In this document: positions 47,409 to 59,492 of the stretch, in pieces
Numbering within the stretch: position 1 is the stretch's first letter
How the letters are laid out: every line of letters begins with the position of its first letter
DNA from: Eimeria necatrix
Lineage: Eukaryota > Apicomplexa > Conoidasida > Eucoccidiorida > Eimeriidae
Assembly (NCBI RefSeq): GCF_000499385.1
Contig: NW_013654708.1
Coordinates: 1 to 62,500 of the forward strand
Reading direction: 5' to 3'
Length of the DNA stretch: 62,500 nucleotides
Program-made: the position numbers and the translations under genes
Notes under the pieces: model-generated
Databases searched by the model: none
What the model saw: only the letters and a program-made list of their open reading frames with translations
What the model was told of the DNA's origin: nothing

Positions 47409-47726
47409 CAACTCTTGGGGACCAAATGGCTCAGAGAGAGGGCCAAGAGCGGAGACGGAGATCGAAACGCAGTGGTGTTACGGAGGCCCCTTGGAGGCCC
47501 CCTCGCTAGCTACGGGCCGTCAAACTTTAAATTAAATATAAATCCTGAAGAGCTTGGCGCTCGGAATACTTTCTTAGGCGGCAATAGCGTGGAAGCCACG
47601 CTCTGGGACATCCCAAGTGCTGCGTTAGGAAGACTGCTACACACTGTCACACACCTGCTGTCTGCCGTTGCTGCCAGCCACAAATGCGCAACCACTGCTG
47701 CTGCTGCTGCACTAGCAGCTAGGTGA
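47409..47726 (+). CDS. Orphan exon-like open frame, family unknown
   Basis: An open frame that begins right after a good acceptor (TTGCTTCCGCAG) and closes with TGA at 47724-47726, though a donor G/GTGAGA overlaps that stop. The translation is varied and protein-like (LLGTKWLRERAKSGDGDRN, GPSNFKLNINPEELGARNTF, VEATLWDIPSAALGRLLHTV). Phase 0 at its start matches the candidate small exon at 46872-46913. I do not recognise it. It may be part of a short plus-strand gene between the Ala-rich gene and the M20D amidohydrolase. Confidence 0.45.
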   Translation, partial: QLLGTKWLRERAKSGDGDRNAVVLRRPLGGPLASYGPSNFKLNINPEELGARNTFLGGNSVEATLWDIPSAALGRLLHTVTHLLSAVAASHKCATTAAAAALAAR

Positions 47727-47999
47727 GAGCGTGTCTTTGTGTCTTTTAGTTGCTTTATGCCATTCTAGTGCTCTAAACCGGCGGACGAGCGCATCGCTCG
47801 CGCCGTTTCCAGTTCTTCCTCGGGACCCAGCTAGACAACGAACAGCAGCACTTAAGCAAGCAGCACATTTGAGCTGCTCTGTAGGTTTGCTGCTGAAGAA
47901 CCAGCAGTAGAGAGCAGCAGGAGTAGCGGCGTAGCGCGAACGGCGGCCACAGCAGCAGCAGCAGTCGAAGCAAACCTGCAGCAGCAGCACTGAGTGACA

Positions 48000-48312
48000 A
48001 TGCTGCGCTCGCGTCGCCTGTCTCGCTGCATCTGTGTTCTGATATTTCTGGCAACAGCAGCCAAACGCGCTGAGACTGCAGCAGCAGCAGCAGCAGCAGC
48101 AGCTGCCGAAGCACTTACCAGCATTCCAGACATCCCGCCATGTGGATCTCCCCCCACGCATGCATGCGTGCTGCAGCAAGCTGCTGCTCTGCAAGACTGG
48201 GGCACAGCAGTTCGTCGCCAGCTGCACAGACACCCCGAGCTGATGTACGAGGAGCTGCAGACTTCAATCCTGGTGCAGCAAGTGCTCACAGTGAGGCCTT
48301 CCCCAGTCGCGT

Positions 48313-48352
<40 letters not shown>

Positions 48353-48659
48353 GGCAGCACAGGCAACAGATGTAACAGCTGCTTCTTTTGCTGCTGCGCC
48401 TCTCTCCAAACTCCGCCTGGGCACCAGCACCGCTGCCTTCGCGTTCGCTGCTGCATGCAGCTCCTGCCGTGCTCATGTGAGACCTCGGCTTCCTGCTGCT
48501 GCCTCCGCTGCTGCTGCTGCTGCTGCTGCTGCAGAAGTTAGGTATAAAGCACACAACGGGCTGGGGCCGGGATCGCCGCACATCTCTTGTGGACGAGTCA
48601 CTACTGGAGCCATCGACTGAGCGAGGAGATGCTGAAGACCTTCAGAAGCTGCAGGAGCT

Positions 48660-48692
<33 letters not shown>

Positions 48693-48888
48693 AGCAGGAG
48701 TCGTGGGCACGGGAGTTGTTGCTGAGATTGGAACTGGAGAGGCCCCCTGTGTCTTGCTGCGAGCTGATATGGATGCGCTGCCAATAGTGGAGCAGGTGCT
48801 GTCAGTGCTGCCTGTGGCCGTTTGCTTCTCTTGCTGCTGCAGCTGATATCTTTTTTCACGAAATAGACTCAGTTCTTCCTCTCATCGT

Positions 48889-48930
<42 letters not shown>

Positions 48931-51385
48931 AGGCTGACGTGGGCTTCAAGTCGGAAGTGCTCGGGAAAATGCATGCGTGCGGCCACGACGTGCACACTAC
49001 TATGCTTCTTATGGCTGCAGCTATTCTGAAGAAGAACGAAAGTTCATTGAAGGTTTGTAAAACTGGAGTTTCCAGTTTAGCTGCTTTTCATTTTAGTGTT
49101 TTAAGCCAGAAAAGTTAGCCTTTTTGCTGCTGCAGCCGCCGCTTTCTCGGGCTTCCGCAGCAGCAGCGTTGCGGGCAAGTGCAAGTGCAGCAGCAGCAGC
49201 AGCGGGCAGCAGAGGCTGCAGTGAACTGCTTTTGCTTCTCCCAACAGGGCACAGTCCGGCTGGTGTTTCAACCTGCTGAAGAGGGAGGCGAGGGGGCCCG
49301 CATGATGCTGGAAGAAGGCCTGCTGCAGCAGAAGCCAGCAGCCAGCCTGGCTCTGGGCTTGCATGTTGCACCGCAGCTGCCTACGGGGGCTCTCGCCTCC
49401 AGAACAGGAAGCCTCATGGCTGCCACTGCAAGGTGAGAAAGCTCTTTTGCCTCCATTGCGGGCGGCACAAGGCAATTAGAAACACCAGAGCTTTCCAGAA
49501 CTTTTGATTTTTGAACGATCTTCCTTCTTATCAGCGTCAGGTTCTCAGCAATCCTTTTGTGTATCTTTCCTTGCATACGACTTCGCTTTCCCGCCTCTTT
49601 GTGTGCCCGTATTGGGGCATTCTTATTCATCTTTTATTCTGTATCTTCTGCGCTGTTTCTTTGTGTTTGCTCTTTCACATCTGTCACGCTCTACGCAGTG
49701 TTCCTTTGCCTATTTCTCTATTTCTGTCGCACTACCTCTGGCTTCATCACTCGACTGCCCTTGCCTTTTTTCCCTTTGCATGTATTTTGTTTCATTTATG
49801 GTGTTTGTACAGCTTTCACTTTGAGGTCGTGGGGGTTGGCGGCCACGGCGCAATGCCATTTGAGACACACGACCCAATCGCTGCATGCGCTGCCGCCGTG
49901 CAGAATATAAATACATTTGTAGCAAGAGAAAATGACTATTCGGCGGAGTCTTCCGGATTTGTCTCAGTCACGCAGATCCAGGTTAGAAAGACACGAATTC
50001 CCTCCCGTTCACCTGCAATTGTTCTTCCTGCATGCCTGAGCCACTTGAGGCGGAGAGGGCGAGCACTCCGGAAGCATGATATTCACAACAGTAAAAAGTA
50101 ATGCTAATCAGCAGCAAATGGAATACTTACAGGATGGCGCAGAAAAAGAAGTTGTGCGGGCAGCCAATGAGAGCGAGATCTACATGTAATAAGTTGAAAC
50201 AGGGGCTGTGGGCCGATTCTAGAATGCATTTGTGTGTCTCACGTGTCTTCTAGGCGGGCAGTGCCTTCAATGTGATTCCGTCTAAATGCACATTGAAAGG
50301 AACTATTAGGGCGTTTAGCAATGAGAAGCTGCGGGAGCTGCAATTACGACTGCGCCAAGTGGTCCAACGCACAGCTGAAGCCTTCCGTTGCAGTCTACGA
50401 GTCATCCGTTTGCTTACCAACACGCCAGCACTTCGTGTGCATCCAGAGGCTCTGGCTGTTCTTCAGGAGGTATGCGTTTTTTGCTGTGGCTGCGCGGCAG
50501 GGCTATTGATGCTGCGGTGCTGCAGTTGCGCGACTTTGTTCGTAGCTGAAATGGCTGCTTCAAATGGCCGCCCTGCTGCTGCTGTTTGCACTGTTGCTTC
50601 TTTGCTGCTGTTGCTGCTTGCCGCGCCTGCCTGTCGCCTGCTGCTGTGTCTGTGCCTGGGCGAAGCAACATGCTGTGGCTTGCTGTGCTGCATTGCCTGC
50701 TTATTGTCAGGCTGCTTCTGGAATAGTTGCGGGCAGTCAAGTTTTGACAATGGAGCCGACCTACGGTGGCGAAGACTTTGCCTTTGTGCTGGACAAGCTT
50801 CCCGGAGCATTTGCGTTTATCGGCATTGGGTGCGTTTTCACTCGTGTGCTGGCCGCGCACTTGCTGTTTCATTTGTTATTTCTTCGATAGCAACATTCTT
50901 GATCGCCTTGTTTGGCTCATATCCCGCTGCTGACAGCGATTTGCTTCTTCGCAGCCAGAGTACACGTGCCAATCATGTCAATTTTCGTGGCTCCGCATAA
51001 ATGTCGTGGCTCTGCCACTTTTTGGCGCTCTTTTCCATTGAATTGGAGGCTGGCTTTTTTAGAGGCTGTGCTGCTTGTTTCCCAGTTTTGTGCTGGTTGG
51101 TTCCAGTTGCTGTGCTACTTGTTCCCTGATGTCATGCCATTTGTTTCCTGATGCTGTGCTATTGGCGACGTGCTTAGGAGCGGCGCCGAGAAGGCAGGAC
51201 ACGTCCCAACAACCTTTGGGCTGCACCACCCGGAGTTTGCTGCAGATGAGGCAGTGCTGCAGGTGGGGGCAGCACTTGAGGCAAAGTTTGCTTTCGAAGC
51301 CATCAAGCATTTGCTGCAGCAGCAGAAGCCACCGGGCCAGCATATGCCATCGCAGGAGCCACAGCGGCAAAAGGAGGAGCTCTAG
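48000..51385 (+). CDS. Secretory M20D amidohydrolase (IAA-amino acid hydrolase/aminoacylase-like)
   Basis: Family M20D zinc/manganese enzymes hydrolyse amide bonds of N-acyl amino acids; the substrate here is unknown. Eight exons with closing phases: 48000-48290, 48535-48795, 48933-49052, 49248-49432, 49813-49981, 50254-50469, 50711-50829 and 51178-51385 (TAG), for 522 residues. A basic start followed by CICVLIFLATAA is a likely signal peptide. Metal and catalytic motifs: LRADMDALP; HACGHDVH (Cys200, His202); PAEEGGEGA (Glu235/236); LGLHVAP; VGVGGHGAMP; PTYGGEDFAF; and GLHHPEFAADE (His470/471). Ala and Gln tracts, all sense-CAG, lie between the signal peptide and the domain and in exon 2. The acceptors of exons 2 and 3 are the ends of CTG runs. 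The segment CSLRVIRLLTNTP in exon 6 is more divergent than its surroundings. Confidence 0.93.
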
Positions 51386-53956
51386 TCCGGGCGAATCTGA
51401 TGGACTGAGTATATGTAAAGTGCCCTAAACAATGAAAGGCTTTGCGGTAGTGATCTGCAATTTGCCATTGCAAACTTGAACATCTGGCGTGGCGATGCTG
51501 CAGCAGCGCGAAAAATATGTAGTGTTTGTCGGCGCGCGGAGTAGCGAAATAAAGCCACTTGTATGCGCCACGTTAATTTCCTTTTTTAAATCGATTAGTT
51601 TGGCTGCCATTCAAACTGTTGTAGAGAGGATGGTGCTAAAGAGCACCTTACCTGCGACGTGCAGTGAGTGTCAGGCCCTCCATAGATTTAGAGAAGCAGG
51701 TTAGATCATTCGAGAGCACAGCAGAGCGTGGAATGCAACAGAGAGGAATTTGAAAGGAACGAAGATGTCAAAGAAGGCTCTAGCTTCTCCCTCACCAGAA
51801 TAGCAGCAGCAGCGAATGACGGCTTCTTTATGAGCATCCAGACCTCCCAGTAAGGACGTAAGCTAAAGAAAAACGCAGCACAGACAACGAGACAAAGCCG
51901 TTGGGGGAAAACTAAAGAATTGGGAGGAACAGACTTCCGAAGTGACGAAGTATCTAGTTAAAAGTGGAGCAGTGCGTGAGAGCACTGCTCATGCACTTGC
52001 AGCAAGCCTGTAAAGTAGTCGTATAGTCACAAGTTTGGAACGCCATATTGCTGCCAGCTACTTTTGACTCAAAAAAAACAGTAACTGGTCTTGCCAACGA
52101 TACGAAAAGCACCTTGACAGTGCGCCGAAGTGACCAGTGCTACAGAAAACGCAGAGAACATACTGTTTTCCACATCATGGTACTTTCAGGGGGCAACACA
52201 TCGATAGGCGCAGCTCGCTGTTGCATCTCCTTTCAGCTTAGTGCGATGTGAACAAAAAGCAACATGAGTAGCGTAAGTGTGCGTTCTTTTTGGGTTTCCA
52301 GACGCAGTCTATTTGCTTGAAACGGCTGCATTACTGCTGGGGAAGTGCATGCACGTCAAAGCGGCAGAGCTAGATGGGGTTAGACAAGCTGTGCATTTGA
52401 AAATAGCCACGTGTGTTCTTTTCTACGATTGATGAATGCCCACTGGATGTTCAAACCATGCAAACAATGTTGTGTGGACGATTCGTTGCAAGAATTCGTT
52501 TTGGAACATTGACAGAAAGTGGAAAAATTCTGGATTTGGGGTTTAAACGCAATCGCCACGCACATTCTGCAGGGAGGCTAGAAGCGTAAGCGGGTCCCAC
52601 TAGTTGGGCACCTCATGATCTTGCTAACTCTCAGTTTTGAAATTCTTATTGCCGGTGTTCTTGTTCATATTTGGCCCAGCATCTGCCGCTTTGTACACAT
52701 GAGCAGTCCATGCTGCATTAGGCTCAATGTCTCACTGCTCTGTTTGGGTGTAAACAAATATCTCAAACCCTTTTTTTTGCTGACATGCTTTTCGTCCTGG
52801 TGATGAGGAAGCATTCCGCAAACGTACTAGAGTACACGGACGGTATCACGGCTGACTTGACTGAATCCGCAGCACGACCTGTGATTCGTGCTCATTTTCA
52901 ATGCTAAGTTTTAACTTCCCTTTTGCAGAAGTGGTTGCAGATATCCTGCCAGAATATCGCAATTAGGCATAGAGCTGCATGTTATTAAGAAGTGGTTGCA
53001 GGGGGTGTTTCAGGGAGCTCACAATGCAGGGTTTGAAAAAACCACCCTTAGTAGGTAAACGAATTTCTGGTCAATCCAACACCAGCGACTTTATACTCTA
53101 ACTGGCTCAAAACTTCAAAAATGCCACAGCAAGTATGTTCGGCAAGCATGCTGCCAACTACTGCCCCTCTAACTAGTAGCAGTCTGAACCAATATGGCTT
53201 CAACTCAGTGCATCATGCATACATGCTGTCCGCATGCGCTAATGTCTTGCATTGCGTACATTTAAGAGCTTCATTCCATTCCAGACTGCACAGGCTAACC
53301 CTCATCATTGCTGTTACACGTGCTCAGTGCGATCGCTAAACCATTAAGCGAAATCACTTCTGCTTTTTTCATCTTTTTCCGGTAGATACGTTGAAATGAG
53401 CTCCTGTACAACGTTTGTTGCAGCAGATTGGTGTAGCGAAACACTTTGTTTGAATGAACATACGAAATGTGTGCTCTGTGTGTCTAAAATAAACTAAATA
53501 ATCAAATTCTTTATGCAGCGGCCTTCACCCCCGGTTTCCGATGAAAAGCAGTAAACCTTACCGGAAGGCCGTGGCCACAAAAGTTCGCATACCTGGTTAC
53601 TGACAAAAGAAAGCTGGGTCAAGCTTTCCATACGGCCAGAGTCTGAAAAATGAATATTATTAATGCAAACTGAAAAAAATCAAGCCGTCGATACGGCGCG
53701 TGTGTTCACGCGCTTCTGTACTAGCACAAAAGCAAGGGCCAAGCCACAGAACTACTCAGTGCAACCCAATGCATCTGTCAAAACAAACCCCTAAATTCAC
53801 GTGCGCAGCAAATGAGACCCTGCTGCTGCCTCTGCTGGCCTCTTTGCCGGTTCATGAGCTTGCGGAGGCGAGCTGCCGCTGCAGCTGTTGCTGCAGCGGC
53901 TGCTGCAGCTGCTGCTGCAGCTGCAGCGGTTTCGGGGAACTTGGGAGGGCTGCACG
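51386..53956. other. Repeat-poor convergent spacer
   Basis: Lies between the 3' ends of the M20D gene (plus) and the DYRK gene (minus). About 2.5 kb with no CAG arrays until 53870. Open frames are under about 90 codons and match no family. CAG/CTG patches at 53870-53935 fall in the 3' flank of the kinase gene. Confidence 0.55.
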
Positions 53957-55645
53957 CTAATGCACTCGGCGCTCTCGCAGGAAGCGGAACTCCTTGAGCC
54001 AGGGGTGGTCGAGTGCTTCTCTGGGTGTGAGGCGATCAGCTGCTTCCCAGCAAAGGCATCCTGGTTGAAAGCAGAAGACAAAAGCAAAATAATAAAGTTT
54101 AATACTATTATTTTCAAATTTACAAGGTAAATAGACCAACTAAGGAGCACTAGCGAAGTCTGTGTTGCAACATGAAGAGAACTGCATGCTGCGGGGTTTC
54201 CGGTGTCTGCTGCTTACCCTTAAGGAAATCGACGAAAGTAGCTTCTGCCGGCTCTACGGCTTCTTCGAGGGAAAGGAACTGGTGGGGTGCTCTGCGGGAG
54301 CTGCTGCTGCTGCTGCCGGCGTTGCTGCTGCGTCTGGGGCGGCTGCAGGCGCGGAAGACGAGAGCGCCTTCGCGGTTTCTTTCGAAGAAGAAGCCGCGGC
54401 GCGGCGAACGCAGCACCAGCTGCAGCGGCGGCATGCCAAGGACTGCAGCAATTGTCTGCAGCTGGTCCGCCTCGTCAGCCCCGGGAAAGAGCGGACTGCC
54501 CGTGTGCAGCTCCGCCAGCACGCAGCCCAAAGACCACATGTCTATGGGGGGCCCGTAGGGAAGCCCCAGCAGCACTTCGGGGCAGCGGTAGTACCTGGAC
54601 TGAATGTACGCGTTGTGCTGCTGCCGGCCTTCTCTGCAGCTGCTGCCGAAGTCTATCAGCTTCACTGTGCTCTTGCGGCCCGCCACCAGCGCGATGTTCT
54701 CGGGCTTCAAGTCGCAGTGCACGATCTTGGCTTTGCGCAGCAGCCGCAGCGCCTGCAGCAGCTGAATGGCCACGCTGCGCACGGCCAGCGGCGAAAAGCC
54801 CTGGAACTTGTTGTGTTTCAGAAAAGCATACAAGTTGTGACTCAGCAGTTCAAAAGTCAACACCAAGTGGCCGCGAAACATCAGACTTTCCCCCATGTGC
54901 ACCACGTGGGCTTTGCCCGCCCGGTCCAGCGCCGCCAGCTGCCGCAGCACGTTCACTTCTTCCCGGCCTTGTGCGTGGAAGTTGCTTTTGTTTTTCAAAA
55001 TCTTCACTGCAACTTCTTCTCCAGTTTTGTGGTCTAAAGCTCGAAACACCTGCCCGAAAGACCCAGTTCCCAGAGTCTGCAGCAGCTGAAAGCGGTAGCA
55101 AATGTGGTCGTTTTGAGCCACGATGTAGTCCCCGTCGGCGTCGCAGAAGTAGCTGCATGCGCTGCTGCTCGTCGCGTTCATTAGCTGCCGGTTGCTGCTG
55201 CTCATCCGCTGCCCCCCCACGCTGCTGCTGCTGCTGTTGCTGCACGGGCTCCACGCATCTGCTGCAGCAGCAGCTTCCTCAGACTCCGCTCCCGCTCCTC
55301 CGCGGCACCCCCGCGCCGCCCGCTCCGCTGCCTCCCCAGCAGACGCAGCAGCAGCAGCAGCAGCACCCCCAGCAGCAGCACCCGCTGCAGCAATTGCTGC
55401 AGCAGCAGTGTAGGGGCCCCCGTACAGCGAAGCCTGCTCTCCTCCCGCAGGCCTTTCCCTAAGAGCTCCCCAATACCAAACTACAGGATATTCCAAAACT
55501 TCTCTGCATTCCCAAGGAGTTAGCTGCCAGCCAAAGTGCTGCAGCACAGCAGCAGGAGAAAGCGGCGGCGAGCAGCGCGCTGCTGCTTCCCGCGGAGTCG
55601 AAGACAGTGCGTGTTGCCGCCTCAGTGCTGCTGCTGCCCCACCTC

Positions 55646-55676
<31 letters not shown>

Positions 55677-55982
55677 TGTTGAAGCTGCAGAGCCCTCAGC
55701 ACTCACTGTCCCTCGAGATGTCACCCGAGTGCTTTGACTGTCGTTGTGACTCAGCCCCACAGATCCGCGCAGCTTTTCGTGCTTCAGTGAGGCTCGCTGC
55801 TGCTGCTGCTGCTGCTGCAGCTGCAGGGAGGGGGACTGCGAAACAGAACACGAGCTTGCTGCAGCGTCTGCTGCTTCACCTGTGTACCCCAAGTTGCTTC
55901 CATCTGCTGCAGCAGAAGAGTGACTTGTGGGGTCCCGCTTCCTGGCTACGACGCGGGCAGGCCGGTTTGAGGGCGCTGGCTG

Positions 55983-56021
<39 letters not shown>

Positions 56022-56321
56022 AGCGCGTCTTGCAAGTGCTGCTGCCTCTGGCTTCGTGCTGCCCACGAACTGCTGCGCCACACGAGAAAGCTGCGGCTGC
56101 GAGCGGCGCTGCTGCAGCAGAAAGGTTTCGACCACTTCTTCGTCTTCTGGGTTAGCTGTGGCAGTCTTTGCTGCTGCTGCTGCTCCCTTGCTCGCCGCTG
56201 CTGCTGCAGCATTTGCTGCACTTGAGGCAGCTCGCTGCCTTAAGATGCGGCTGTAGATGCCTGATGTTGCTGTCCTGGACGTCAGGCGCACCACGCCATC
56301 CTGATGGGGGCGCTGTTGCTC

Positions 56322-56369
<48 letters not shown>

Positions 56370-57379
56370 CCTTGCTTCGTCACTCGCCAATACCCAGTCT
56401 ACGTCTCCTGCTCCATTTACATACGAAGGCTTTCTTTGGGGAGGCGCTAGAGGCCTCGGCGATGCCTTTGGGCGCGTCCCCCGGGCAGCTGCTGCTGCAG
56501 CTGCTGCTGCAGCTGCTGCTGCAGCTGCTGCTGCTGCTGGGTCTTGGGTTGCTGCTTTTGCTGCCTCTGTTGCCCCCTCTGCTGGTGTTGCAGCAGCAAC
56601 AGGGGAAGGGGGACTGTGTGCTGCTGAAGCAACTTCATCAGCTGACTCGTCCGCCCTTAGTGCAGATTCGAAGAGGTTGGGTGCCACGTGGCGGCTGCTG
56701 CTGCTGCTGCTGCTGCCGCTGCAGCTGCGAGCCCTCGTGCTGCTGCCTCCCTCATTCGTAGTTGCTTCCCACGCAGCCAAATGCTGCCCAGCAGATGCAA
56801 CCCCTGGCTGCCGCTGCTGCAGCGGGACACAAGCAGCAGCAAAAAGACCCTCTCGGGCTGCGTCGCTTCTTGCAGCTCCAGCTGAAGAGGCTCGCACTTG
56901 CTGCGCTGCGGCTGAGGCCAGGGGTTGCTGCTGCTGCTGCTGCAGCTGCTGCTGCAGCAGCAGCTGCTGCTGCGCGTGCTGCGAGCTCGCGCCTTCAGTT
57001 GATATTACAGAGGCAAAGGACTCAAGGCACTGCATGTGCCCTTGGCGCTCAAGCGTCTGTGCATTATCGCGTTGCGGCTGCTGCTGCTGCTGCTGCAGCA
57101 GCTGCTGCTGCTGCTGCTTCTGCGCCAATGAGATGCCTGAAGAGGGCTTGTAGCCAAAAGGAATAGTTGCTTCCGAGCTGCATAAGGAAGTGACGCTTGT
57201 GCCTCCTATGCTGTTGTATGCTTCGCTGTTGCTGGTAAGAGGGCCCGCAGCAGCTGCTGCAGCACGAGCAGCAGCAGCAGCAACAGTAGAAGCAGCAGCA
57301 GCAGCAGGAACTTCACCTGCACTGGCGAAGCCAGCAGAAGCAGCGGGAGCAGCGGGAGCAGCACCAGCAGCCGCAACGT

Positions 57380-57410
<31 letters not shown>

Positions 57411-57495
57411 TGCAGGACGCTCCCCCCACCTGCCGAGCAGCCGACCCCAGGTCGTTTCGAGTGTCTTCAGCCTTCGCGAAGACCCCCCCCGGCAG

Positions 57496-57532
<37 letters not shown>

Positions 57533-57898
57533 GGTGCTGCTCCTGCTGCAGCCGCTGCTGCTCCACCTCGTCCCAAGCGTAGAGCTTCTTTCCTCCCTCT
57601 CCTGCGAGCTCTGCTGCTGCTGCAGCCTGCTGCTGCTGCTGCTGCTGCTGCTGAAGCTTCTGGCCACTTAAGGTAGAGTGGCGGCGTTGGAAAGGACGCA
57701 GCGCAAGTGCAGCAGCAGCAGCAGCCATGAGTCTTGACTTGCTTCTGAGGGTGTGCGAATGCCTAGGCTGCCGCTGCTGCACTTCCTGCTGCTGCTGCTG
57801 CTGCTGCTGATTCTGCTGCTGCAGCTCCTCAAAACTCAACCTAGAAGGCTGCGAAGACAGCTGCGGCTCCCCCGGCAGCGCCTCTTCCCGCCGTCCGA

Positions 57899-57930
<32 letters not shown>

Positions 57931-58116
57931 ACAGGAGAAGCAGCTTCTGCCAGCTGCAGCAGCTGCACCTCAGTGGCTGCAGAAGAATCTACAGGAGCAG
58001 CAGCAGAAGTGTTGGGGGTAAAGTAGCTGTAGGCATCTGAGGGCCCGAAGCTGAAGGTCACTTCATTGCTGCTCTTCTCCATCTGCCACACGGGGGCCGA
58101 AGTGGCCACCTCCCCC

Positions 58117-58118
<2 letters not shown>
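53957..58118 (-). CDS. DYRK-family protein kinase with very long homopolymer-rich N-terminus
   Basis: DYRKs autophosphorylate an activation-loop Tyr and then act as Ser/Thr kinases. Two exons: 58118-54218 and 54060-53957. Donor AAGG/GTAAGC and acceptor CAACCAG close in phase and restore FLKGCLCWEAADRLTP. The total is 1334 residues, roughly twice a usual DYRK. The kinase domain is at about residues 1005-1330: TLGTGSFGQVF, VAVKILKN, HCDLKPENIAL, IDFGSSC, the YIQSRYYRCPEV loop with the Tyr-x-Tyr pair, and MWSLGCVLAELHTGSPLFPG. It ends DHPWLKEF. The first 1000 residues hold dozens of Gln, Ala and Ser runs, all from CAG in the sense direction, with varied sequence in between. An acidic-basic Ser-rich insert and a Ser run lie in the C-lobe (about 1260-1280). 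ATG 58118 is the first in frame; a stop lies upstream in the same frame. Confidence 0.92.
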
Positions 58119-58168
<50 letters not shown>

Positions 58169-58385
58169 TGGCGAATGTCTTTGTCCCGCGGGCCGCCGAA
58201 AGTTTTCCATCGGTTGGTGCTTCGCAGCAGCAACCGCCCCCCGCAGGCTGTCTTCAAAGGCCAGCAGCAGCAACAGCTGCTGCTGCTGCTGCTGCTGCTG
58301 CTGCAGCCCTTGATGGACCTCCCGTGTGAACGCACCGAGCACGCAGCAGGAGTAAAGAAGCAATTCAAAGCGGTCTCGTGCTGCC

Positions 58386-58424
<39 letters not shown>

Positions 58425-58884
58425 AAGTCCCCATCGCACTTGTTTCCTGCCTCACCACTTCCGCGGGCAGGCACAAGCTGACGGCTGAAAAGCACTTCCA
58501 GCAGCAGCAGCAGCAGCTGCTGCTGCAGCACGGATGAAGCAGCAGCAGCACAGCGCCTTCCAGTGAGACTAGGCACTGTCTTCCTGCTGCCAAGTTGCTG
58601 CTCCTCTTGTGCAGCAGCAGCAGCAGATCAGCTCGAGCACCGCGTGCTTCCGAGGCCAGAGATCTGCAGGGTATTTAGCTGCTGCTGCTTTTCCTGCGTA
58701 GAGCCGCTGCTGCTGCTGCTCTCCGCTGCTGCGGCTGCTTTGGCTTCTGCAGCAGCAACACACTGAGCAGCAGCTGACTCCGCAGGACACCACCCGCAGT
58801 CTTGAATGTTTTTCAAAAGAAAGTCAAATAAGTAGAAGTCTCAGTCGCACGGCGACAGCAGAGCTTGCTGCTGCAGCAGCATAT

Positions 58885-58917
<33 letters not shown>

Positions 58918-59460
58918 GCGGGAGCAGCAGATCAGCCTGGCCCACAGTCTGGCAGATAACGCTCGCTCCCTGCAGCACAAAGCTCGGGAGAAATTAAATT
59001 TTGAAAACAAATAATAAAAATAAAGGAAGCAAATTCTGCTGCTGCTGCTGCTGCTGTGTGTGGGTCGCCTGCTGCTGCGTCGATGCACAGCAGCAGCAAG
59101 GGCTGCAGAGTGACCTGTCCGACGCGGGAGAGGATCACTTGCTGCTGCTGCTGCTGCTGCTCTCAGCAGCAAATACAAATTCAATTTCTCAAATTTAATG
59201 TTTATTTTGCTTTTAATTTGGGAAAAGAGCAGCAGCAGCAGCAGCTGCTGCTGAGGCACTGCATGTATGCCTCGGCGGCTCGTCGCGGCTTCTGTGTTCG
59301 TGCTGCAGCATCACTGCTGCTGCTGCCATTGCTGCTGCTGCTCCCGTTGCTGCTGCACTCAGCAGCAGCAGGTCCTAACCACTCCCTCTGCCATAATTTC
59401 CCCTTTAATTTAATTACTATTAAAGGGACTATCGCCAGAAGACGTCGGTGGCTGTGTCTT

Positions 59461-59492
<32 letters not shown>

